A stretch of 64,000 bases of DNA. It comes from Callipepla californica brunnescens (Eukaryota; Chordata; Aves; Galliformes; Odontophoridae). Made by a program: the position numbers and the translations under genes. The stretch covers positions 186,001 to 250,000 of the forward strand of contig JALIRH010000110.1 of the NCBI GenBank assembly GCA_023055505.1, in the 5' to 3' direction. The notes under the pieces were generated by a model. The model was not told the origin of the DNA and ran no database searches. It saw nothing but the letters and a program-made list of their open reading frames with translations. Positions 56,853-64,000 of the stretch are shown here, in pieces (position 1 is the stretch's first letter; every line of letters begins with the position of its first letter).

Positions 56853-57010
56853 GAGTCCAGCCGCCGTGTCACGTCTACCCCACTGAAGAAGGCAACTTAG
56901 GCCGGACAAAGGCAAATAATTGAAAATATAATAAAAAGGTTAAAAAACACGGATTAACGAATCCACAGGGACGGGATGGGGAAGCGAGCGGGCGGCCAGG
57001 TCTACCCGCC
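56500..57010. repeat. Macrosatellite unit 6, diverged
   Basis: AATATAATAAGCAGG, a longer AAACAATTAATTCTACTTTT segment, CGACACGTGTCGGGTGGGG, GCCGAGTCCAGCCGCCG, GGCCGGACAAAGG and AACGAATCCACAGGGACGGG, then one 26-bp unit (CCAGGTCTACCCGCC). Clearly more diverged than units 1-4. A (GA)n run lies at 56820-56848. Confidence 0.8.
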
Positions 57011-57198
57011 GTCCGTCCTCTGGGCGGGTCAGCAGCTTGGGACGGTTGGAAGAGGGAGGGTGCGGTGTGATGGGGGGGGGGGGGGGGAGGCGCAGGGGGG
57101 AGAAATATAAATTACGTACTTACGTACGTTTGTGCGTATGAGTGAATGAATGACTGAGCGTTTTTTAAGTCCCTGCCCTTTGTACATACAGCCCGTCA

Positions 57199-57234
<36 letters not shown>

Positions 57235-57235
57235 G

Positions 57236-57362
57236 GTGCCGGATGCGGCACGGCCCCTCGGCAGCGCCCTCTAGGCATCTCCGCATGGCACGCTATGTCC
57301 GTCAGAGCAGGGTAGACTTGTCCGGACGCGGTACGACCACCCGGCGGCGCCCTCGGGGCGCT
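57236..57362. repeat. 82-bp minisatellite, about 1.5 isolated units
   Basis: GGCAGCGCCCTCTAGGC, GTCAGAGCAGGGTAGAC, GGACGCGGTACGACC and GGCGGCGCCCTCGGGGCG: one full unit plus part of a second, isolated from the main arrays. Confidence 0.8.
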
Positions 57363-57612
57363 CCACTCCACTCCACTCTCATCCCTGCAATTCCACTCCC
57401 CTCAATTCTATACCAATCAAATCCACTCCACTCCACTTCCATCCTCTAAACTACACTCCCCTACACTCTACCCCAATCCAATAATATTCACTCCTCTCCA
57501 CCCCACTCCACTCCACTCTACCCCAAATGAATCCACTTCACTCCACTCCCCTACACTCTACCCCAAATAAATCCACTCTACTCCACTCAGCTCCCCTCCC
57601 CTGAACTCTACT
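57362..57612. repeat. CCACT-rich tandem array
   Basis: Mixed CTCCA/CCACT pentamers organised in longer units with ACACTCTACCCCAA(T/A) boundaries; pyrimidine-rich on the plus strand. Confidence 0.85.
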
Positions 57613-57991
57613 CGTGTTTTATCTTTCTCTTCCTGTGCTGCGCCGGCTCTTATTTGGCTGTCATTCCCTGCCTCCTGGTGATCGAGATGAAGAAGGCCGT
57701 AGTCCTCTTCAGCTCAGATCATGCACACTCAAGAGGAGATTTACACTTATTTTTCTTTTGCAGTTTCTTTCAAGGTCACTGCTATCTGTTGTTCATTGTC
57801 CAGGTGTTAGAACTAAGCACTGTGGCTCCAATTTGCACAAACTACAAAGTTTTTAGACAAAACATTTATATATCTATTTTGAGACTTCTACAAACTACAT
57901 AGTTCTCAGGAATAAAACACTGAAAAACACTGACACATCTCTCTTGAGTCGTTTTGGTCAACAAGTACAGAAATTGTAGAATTTTGATCAC
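57613..57991. other. Stretch between CCACT array and zinc-finger exon
   Basis: Likely intron or degraded 5' part of the zinc-finger exon. A TAG at 57977-57979 closes the frame just upstream of the first recognisable zinc-finger linker. Confidence 0.45.
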
Positions 57992-58519
57992 ATGCACCAG
58001 CCCACCCACACAGAAGAGAGACCATATAAGTGTTCTGAGTGTGGGAACAGTCTCAAACAGAGTTTTACCCTCATCTGCCACCAGCGCATCCACACTGGAG
58101 AGAGACCCTTTAAATGTCCTGAGTGTGGTAAGAGCTTCAAAAGCAGTTCTAACCTGTACTCCCACCAGCTGACCCACACAAGAGAGAAACCCTACATGTG
58201 CCTTGACTGTGGGAAGAGCTTCAAAAGCAGTTCCGCCCTCACCTACCACCAGCACATTCACACAGGAGAGAGACCCTTCAAGTACTCTGAGTGCTGGAAC
58301 AGCTTTATACACAGTTCCCACCTCACCTACCGCCAGCACATCCACACAGGAGAGACACCCTTTATGTGTCCTGAATGTGGGAAGAATTTCAAAAGCAGAT
58401 CCCATGTCATCCGCCACCAGTGCATCCACACAGAAGGGAGACCTTACAAGTGCCCTGAGCGTGGAAAGAGCTTTAGAAGCAGTTCTACACTCACCTTCCA
58501 CAGTGGAAAGAGACTGTAA
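57992..58519 (+). pseudogene. C2H2 zinc-finger gene fragment, six fingers, two broken
   Basis: 175 codons from ATG 57992. It opens with the tail of a preceding finger (HQPTHTEERPY) and then six fingers at about residues 11, 39, 67, 95, 123 and 151 spaced by HTGERPF-type linkers. Fingers 1, 2, 3 and 5 keep both cysteines and histidines. Finger 4 has lost its first cysteine (FKYSEC) and first histidine (TYRQHIH). Finger 6 has lost its second cysteine (CPERGK) and its last histidine and ends in SGKRL. Such linked Kruppel-type fingers bind DNA. The missing N-terminal effector domain and blocked upstream frame point to a pseudogene. Family member not identified; AATAAATAAA at 58603-58612 could be its polyadenylation signal. 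Confidence 0.7.
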
Positions 58520-58800
58520 AGGGTGTTATGTTTTAACTTCGCATTACCCAGTCTTTTGTTCACTCCTCTGCTTCCCAGTGGGTTGGGGGAGAGAATAATA
58601 ATAATAAATAAAACACCTTAGTAGAACTTGTGAGTTGAGATAAAGCTGTTTGGTGACATAGAGAGAAGGATAACAGTTATGACAATTCATAGATATGTAT
58701 GAATGTACGTAGCAAGTAACGCACTAGAAACTGGTCTGGCTTTCTGCAGGAAGCTGCAAGTGAGACCACGCTGCCTGGCTACTGTGAGGAGTGATGTCAG
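58520..58800. other. 3' flank of the zinc-finger fragment
   Basis: (AAT)n short run with AATAAA; otherwise nothing recognised. Confidence 0.45.
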
Positions 58801-58900
58801 TTGTGGCATACCAGTTGGCTGCCTTTGACTCCAGTCCATACTGGAGTTCTAGAACGTCTGGTACAGCACTGACGTGGTGTGACTTCATTCAGTCCTACGG
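58801..58900 (-). mobile_element. ERVL reverse-transcriptase fragment
   Basis: About 95 bp matching provirus C around 50331-50425 in the same plus-strand sense (TGGCATACCA.TTGGCTGC, TTTGACTCCAGT.CATACTGG, TGTGACTTCATTCAG). A diverged, isolated piece of pol. Confidence 0.75.
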
Positions 58901-59216
58901 CCTGATCATTACACCTGGGATATGAGAATGCCTTTGACATCTGAGGCAGCTTTGGCACCAAGCACACTTATTGTCTGACAACAGCTTGCCCTAGAGGAAC
59001 TAATTTGGTAGGTCCATGTGCTGTGAAGTTGGACAAGATATGCTTTTGCAGAACCAAATGTACGGGTTCAACAGGTATCCAAGGTGGCCTTGCAAAACCA
59101 ATGGCATTAGACATGTTGCTGTTAACATGGGATGTGAGGAACGCTGAAGTGAACTGAAAGAGAATTGTGTATCACCATCCACAATGCCACCACTAACCCA
59201 ACTGAGGCATATCAAA
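58901..59216. other. Possible continuation of the ERV fragment
   Basis: Partly open on the minus strand but no motif is recognised. It ends where the right inverted-repeat arm begins. Confidence 0.35.
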
Positions 59217-59387
59217 ACATGTGTTTTGTTTCATTTTGTTTATAAATGAGGATGATTGTTTAATAAAAGTACAATTAAACTTGAGCTTAAAATATGTTTT
59301 CCTCTTTCCGATTCTTCTTTCCTCCTGTTTATTATATTACTTCTTAATCTTTGACAGTTTTTTTCCCTTTTTTTTTTTTTTTTTGGG

Positions 59388-59510
59388 GGGGGGGGTAAAC
59401 CTGTCCGGCCGGCTGGCGGGATAGACCTGTCCACCCGGCAGGCAGGGTAGACCAGTCCTCCCCGCCGCCGGGGTAGACCTGTCCGCCCGCTTACTTCCCC
59501 CTCTCGTCCA
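59388..59510. repeat. 26-bp minisatellite, reversed, about 4 units
   Basis: GGGGTAGACCTGTCC-type units, the reverse complement of the GGACAGGTCTACCCC core, following a T run and a G run. Confidence 0.85.
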
Positions 59511-59539
59511 CGGGGATTCAGCGTCCAGGGCGGAGCTGC

Positions 59540-60450
59540 CACGAGTGCGGTGCCCGGGCTACTTGCCGCGCTCGGCCACGTCTACCGGACTCCGACGGAG
59601 CCGAACTGTCCGCTGAGCCGCCTAGAGGTTGCTGCCTGGGCGGCTTGCCACGCTCGGCCACGTCTACCCGGCTCCGACAGGGACGAACGGTCCGATGAGG
59701 CGCCTAGAGTGAGCAACCGGGACGTCTTGCCGCGCTCGGCCCTGTCTACCCTGCTCCGAGAGGGCAGAACAGTCCGATGAGACGCCTAGAGTGCGCCGCC
59801 GGGACGTCTTGCCGCGCTCGGCCACTTCTACCCTGCTTCGAGAGGGCAGAAAGGTCCGATGAGGCGCCTAGAGGGTGCCGCCGGGACGTCTTGCCGCGCT
59901 CGGCCCTGTCTACCCTGCTCCGAGAGGGCAGAACGGTCCGATGAGACGCCTAGAGATAGCCGCCGGGGTGGCTTGCCGCGTCCGGCCACGTCTTCCGGGC
60001 TCCGACAGACTTGGCGCGCTGGGCGGAACTGCCCAGAGGGCGTCGCCGGGGATGCTTGCCGTGCCCGGCCACTTCTACCCGGCTCCGACGGAATTTGCAG
60101 GGCGGAGCTGCCCAGAGGGCGCCACCGGGGCGTCTTGCCGCGTCCGGCCTCGTCTACCCGGATCCGACCGGGACGAACGGTCCGCTGAGGCGCCTAGAGG
60201 GCGCCGTCTGCTCGGCTTACCGCGCTCGGCCTCGTTTACCAGGCTCCAACAGAGCAGAACGGTCCGCTGAGGCGCCTAGAGGGCGCCGCCTGGGCGGCTT
60301 GCCGCGTCCGGCCACGTTTACCCGGCTCCGACCGGGACGAACAGTCCGATGAGGCGCCTAGAGGGCGCCGTCTGGTCGGCTTGCCGCGATCGGCCACGTC
60401 TACCCGGCTCCGACAGACTTGGAGTGCAGGGCGGAGCTGCCCAGAGGGGC
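59540..60450. repeat. 82-bp minisatellite, reversed, about 11 units
   Basis: Units with GGCGCCTAGAGGGCGCCG and CTTGCCGCG(C/T)(T/C)CGGCC, spacing 81-83 bp. About twice as many units as the corresponding left-arm array, so the array has changed length since the arms separated. Confidence 0.9.
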
Positions 60451-61458
60451 AAGGTAGTGAAAGAGAAAAGGATTTAAATACTTCTAGCTCCTTTTATTAG
60501 AAAAATGGCATAGTCATGCGTTTCTATTTTAGGCATAGTAAACTTGAAACCAGACCGATATTGGCTGTTGCCATAATTAATGGTCCCACTAAAATGAGTC
60601 ATTGTTGTTACAGATCTTTGGGACAGTATGCCTAATGGAAATCGCTATCAGAAATGTTTGTTTAAGAAATGATTTGCTGAAATTTGACCTCTGATGCTTT
60701 ACTGCACAAAATGGTATACACTAATAATCCTCTGTAGTTCCTATGGCTGTTTTGGGAGCTTTGCCTCCTTCCCATCTATGCTCTAGTATGAGGTTTACAT
60801 GGCAAGCATGTCAGAGCAGAGCCAGTTCCAGCTGCTCCAGAAGGGACCCACTGCTGCCAGAACTAAGCCATGGATAATACTGGACGTGCTCCAGGAGAGC
60901 AGATTTAGGAGTTGGAAAATTCCTGCACCACAGCATCTGGGGGAGAAGGGTGAGAAGAGGCCCTACGGGCACCGAGGTCAGTGCGGGAATAGGGTGTGGC
61001 GATGAGATCTTTGGTTTGACTTCAGTCCTCACTGACTTACTCTCTTATTAATTGGCAACTAACTAAATTCATCGTCCCCATTGCCCATGATGGTAATTAG
61101 TGAGTGTTCTGTTTGTTCTCACCACGAGTTTTTGCTCCATATTTTCTCCCCGTCCTTTGAGGAGTCCAAGTGGGCAGGTGGCAGGTGGGCACCTGGTGGC
61201 CTTCCAAGGTAAACCCGTCACAATTATTCCTTGGACAATGTGCTGAGCATTTCTTCTTCATCTGGCTTTTCCATTGCCCTTATCCCCTGTTTGAATTAAT
61301 TAATTAATTAATTAAGGGGGAAAGTGTGTCCATCAGTTAAACCAGTGTCCCGTCAATCTGTGTGTACATAAATATTTATTTCTACCTATCTGCTTCCAGT
61401 CTCTCCTCAAAAATGTTTGAAACTCTTTGTGAGTTTACATGAAAACTGAAGGAGGGGG

Positions 61459-61663
61459 TGTCACGGTGTTCTCCGTGACAGGGGACACGAGGAAAAAAAA
61501 AGAAGGCAGAGGTGGAGGAAAAAACTGCACTGTCGGTGGCCACGGCTGCCCAATGGTCTACAGCTCCAACCCTCTGCCACTTCCCAGCACAGCATTAACT
61601 CTGTAACTGCTTGCATGGTGTTCTGATGTGGAACGCCACCACCAAAACCACAAAACCACAACA
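61459..61663 (-). mobile_element. Short solo LTR (ERVL-like), duplicated copy
   Basis: Reverse complement of 14418-14622 with the same GGGGG/CCCCC flanks. It is a passenger of the inverted duplication and not a new insertion. Confidence 0.75.
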
Positions 61664-62122
61664 GGGGGTAAAAGTCTGAGATGCCAAATTCCACAAAGTT
61701 TAATGAAAACAGGCATCAGAGTAGGAGGTAGAAATCCTATTAGTATTCAGCTGAATAGGAAGGCTGCATCTTGAACTCGGTCCTTATAGATAAAGAAGAG
61801 ACATAAAAAGCATAGATCAAGGAGAAATTTAAATCAAAATGTGCATCAGTAGACTCTAAAAAATGCAACTCATCATGGACTTCTCTAAGAAATCCTGGAA
61901 ACAACGTTGTGATTCATTGCCACTCTTCTACAAGTTCCTATATATATATTTTTTATTCTGCTCTCATTCACTGCCAAAACATGTTGTCACGAGTGGCTTC
62001 AGGACAAGGACTGCAGGAGACTTCAGAGGCAGGGTGATACCATCTGCTGACATTCACGTTAATTGGCTATAATGTAAATAATGTGACAAGCCTTTGCCAT
62101 CTTTGTTGTTGAAGATGCTTGC

Positions 62123-63233
62123 TAGCCTGACTAAAGCAACTGTTTGTAGCAATAGTTGTGCTCTTTGTTCTTACAGTGATAACTTTTATATGTGTGCAGT
62201 GTCGAAGGAACCTAGATGATTATGCCACCTGGAAAAGAAATCGCATAAACCACCAAGCAGAACCTGGGAAATATTTCAGGAAGGCAATAATGGACAGTAG
62301 TATGCTATGGGCAACAGAATTTGCCAATTATATTGAAAAGGGGGGACTGAGTCATGAGAACAGCTTCTCTACAGTAAAGACAACTGCTACTCCCTGCTGA
62401 TTTATCTGTTGGGCTAGATGTGTTGGATGGGCTTAAATCAAAATAATAAGCTTGTTGATAAGAAAGCAGGATGGACATCTTGTTGTCCCAACAAGGTAAC
62501 CCAACAGGTCCCTTTCTTCAGGAATAATGAGGAGCTCTCCCCCTTCAAGATTTGAAAACTGACCCTTAGGTTTAATCCCCTTGATAACCAGAGTTTGGGA
62601 TATGATGAATATGCATGTGCTATACCTTTAAATATGTATTCATTTCTCTCTTTGGTGTGCATGTTTGGTGGAGGGATCCCCCATGCACCCAGCGCTGTAA
62701 TAAAGGGAATACCTGCTTGACATATTGCATTGCTGTGTCAAGTCACTACATCGGATTTCCCGGCATCACGATCATCAACTTGATGAATGATGACATGCAA
62801 AACTAGACACACACCAAAAGCACACACTGAAGAAAACAACAAACAACCCATTCATACGAAAATGAGCAGGAAAGTTTAAAGCAAAAGTTATTTATTTCAA
62901 CAGGATCATAGCAATAATTCAGATTTAATTAAGCTTACTCATTATCTTATCATCTGGATCATTAATTGTTAACAGTACTGATATGCCCTAGCCCATCCTT
63001 CCAATTCCAATCTGATACAATCTTCTGTGCGTAAAACACACTATTGGCACCTGATGACTCTGGATCTGTTGGGAGAGTCATAAAACACCAAAAGCTTTAA
63101 TAGATATAAGATGGAACGCATCCGCTGTTGAATGCCTTCTATTGAAGGATACTCTAGCATCCTTTCACTATTAACTGTTCCTACCAGTTTTTTATGAAGC
63201 TCAGATGGCTTCTGAACAGATCTACACTCAGCC
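62123..63233. repeat. Direct segmental duplication, copy 2
   Basis: Matches 2548-3673 in the same orientation, including the env-like tail (62131-62400) and the candidate LTR (about 62348-62765). About 15 bp shorter near 62200. It abuts the inverted arm without any spacer. Confidence 0.85.
62131..62400 (+). pseudogene. Retroviral env transmembrane tail, duplicate copy
   Basis: Same frame as 2556-2840, five residues shorter at the end of the hydrophobic segment and with a G-to-R change after WKRN. The hydrophobic anchor, hydrophilic tail and PPT-like AAAAGGGGGGAC are all present. Confidence 0.4.
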
Positions 63234-63454
63234 GCTTACAGCCTGGATTCAGACCGATCCCTATCTCAACATAATTTTAAAGAAAAAAGTATATTTTATC
63301 TTTCCCCAGTTTCTGTTCCTTTTACCTTTTGGAAGATCTCAGGAAAGAAAATACACACAAAATAATTCTGAGACTGTATTTAAGAACCTTACATCACATT
63401 TCTCAGGTAAAACTAATTGAAACATGAAATCAAGTACTCTCCTTTTTATTTCCC
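63234..63454. other. Unique stretch after the duplicated unit
   Basis: Nothing recognised. Confidence 0.4.
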
Positions 63455-63640
63455 CGTCACAGAATGAATTGCAGGACCCACTGAAGGTCACCTAGTCCAA
63501 CTCCCCCGCAGTGAACAGGGACACCTACATCTCAGCCAGGTGCTCAGAGTCCCATCCAGCCAGACCTTGGATGTCTGCAGAGAAGGGGCATACACCACCT
63601 CTGTGGGCAACCTGAGAAACGCAGAAAGGACACGCACTGT
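63455..63640 (-). mobile_element. CR1 LINE 3'-end fragment
   Basis: Reverse complement of the CR1 tail: TCACAGAATGAATTGCAGGA, GGTCACCTAGTCCAACTCCC, GTGCTCAGAGTCCCATCCAG, and GGGCATACACCACCTCTGTG followed by GGGCAACCTG. Confidence 0.8.
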
Positions 63641-64000
63641 CCAGAGCAGGGCACCACAGACAGATAATATCTTGTCAGCATGCTGAAATTATTGCTGTTC
63701 CAGTAACTTTTGTCAGCTATAACACACTTTGCTGATTTCTTCTGTGAGCCTGGCAGACGGCTGCTCCACTGGAAAATCCCCATCCTTGTCTCCTCACCGT
63801 GCTGACCACAGCACCAAGCACTTCTTCAGTATCTTTTATTACTAGATCTCAAACCAATTCTGCAGATGACTGTGAAAGACAGAAAATGTTTTCTTTTATT
63901 AATTGTCTCAAAGCTTGCTTCGTGAGGCCTTTCTGGTGATAAGACTCTAAGTGAAAACTGCAGGTTATCTGGGTGGATGTCACCGTGCCACAGTGCCTCT
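63641..64000. other. Unique sequence to the window end
   Basis: Nothing recognised. Confidence 0.4.

Larger units (their letters stand above)
59217..62122. repeat. Inverted repeat, right arm (about 2.9 kb)
   Basis: Reverse complement of 13956-16805, in order: macrosatellite segment (59217-59385), 26-bp units (59388-59510), 82-bp array (59540-60450), the shared AT-rich segment (60460-60960), the 205-bp LTR (61459-61663) and the terminal part to GAAGATGCTTGCT. It lacks the counterpart of 15093-15546. Confidence 0.9.

Noticed and set aside
57866..58501. 211-codon minus-strand frame opposite the zinc fingers
   Set aside because: Antisense shadow of the zinc-finger repeat; the plus strand has the C2H2 motifs.
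54430..60450. GC-rich blocks considered as ribosomal DNA spacer
   Set aside because: No 18S, 5.8S or 28S sequence is present; only minisatellite and CpG-island features are visible.

Overview
This is a vertebrate, almost certainly galliform bird (chicken-like), genomic window. The evidence is CR1 LINE 3' ends with the avian consensus, several families of endogenous retrovirus (ERV), a GC-rich microsatellite/minisatellite landscape, and exon remnants of two vertebrate genes, MCC and YTHDC2. These two genes are head-to-head neighbours in human 5q22, a block I recall as lying on the avian Z chromosome. Both are broken here (frameshift in MCC exon 1; stop codon, lost splice acceptor and solo-LTR insertion in YTHDC2). 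Together with the very high ERV and satellite load, this makes a degenerate gametologous block of the W chromosome the best explanation. That placement is inference; the exon identities and the lesions are read from the sequence.

Layout. 1-9.4 kb: AT-rich sequence, probably MCC intron 1, containing an env-tail/LTR fragment (2.55-3.2 kb) inside a unit that recurs near the right end. An old CR1 is split by a 2.83-kb class II-like ERV (5565-8394, 6-bp target duplication). The block ends in a CpG island holding MCC exon 1 on the minus strand. 9.4-19 kb: sparse sequence with a solo LTR, then the left arm of a large inverted repeat (13956-16805) that runs into GC-rich satellite: an 82-bp minisatellite, a 26-bp minisatellite and a roughly 0.5-0.9-kb higher-order unit. 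19.3-22.1 kb: three consecutive exons of a YTHDC2 pseudogene on the plus strand, with a solo ERVL-type LTR between exons 2 and 3. 23.8-29.0 kb: an internally deleted ERVL-type provirus (plus). 29-33.7 kb: telomere-like degenerate repeat, LTR fragments and further satellite units. 33.7-47.2 kb: unique AT-rich sequence with no gene I can support. 47.2-53.6 kb: a second, much more complete ERVL-type provirus (minus) with 5-bp target duplications. 53.8-58.6 kb: a solo LTR, a second large CpG island with a candidate non-coding first exon, divergent satellite, a CCACT array and a decayed C2H2 zinc-finger exon. 59.2-63.2 kb: the right arm of the inverted repeat, joined directly to a second copy of the 2.5-3.7 kb unit, then unique sequence with a CR1 end.

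How it works together: there is no operon-like logic. The coding content is either retroviral (all copies carry stops, frameshifts or deletions) or gene debris. The structurally most notable items are the paired inverted arms enclosing about 42 kb, the satellite whose 82-bp unit carries a CTCF-like core in most copies, and an ERVL lineage whose Gag frame begins with hydrophobic membrane-like segments and has an amber codon between gag and pol in both copies. No tRNA, rRNA or CRISPR feature was seen.
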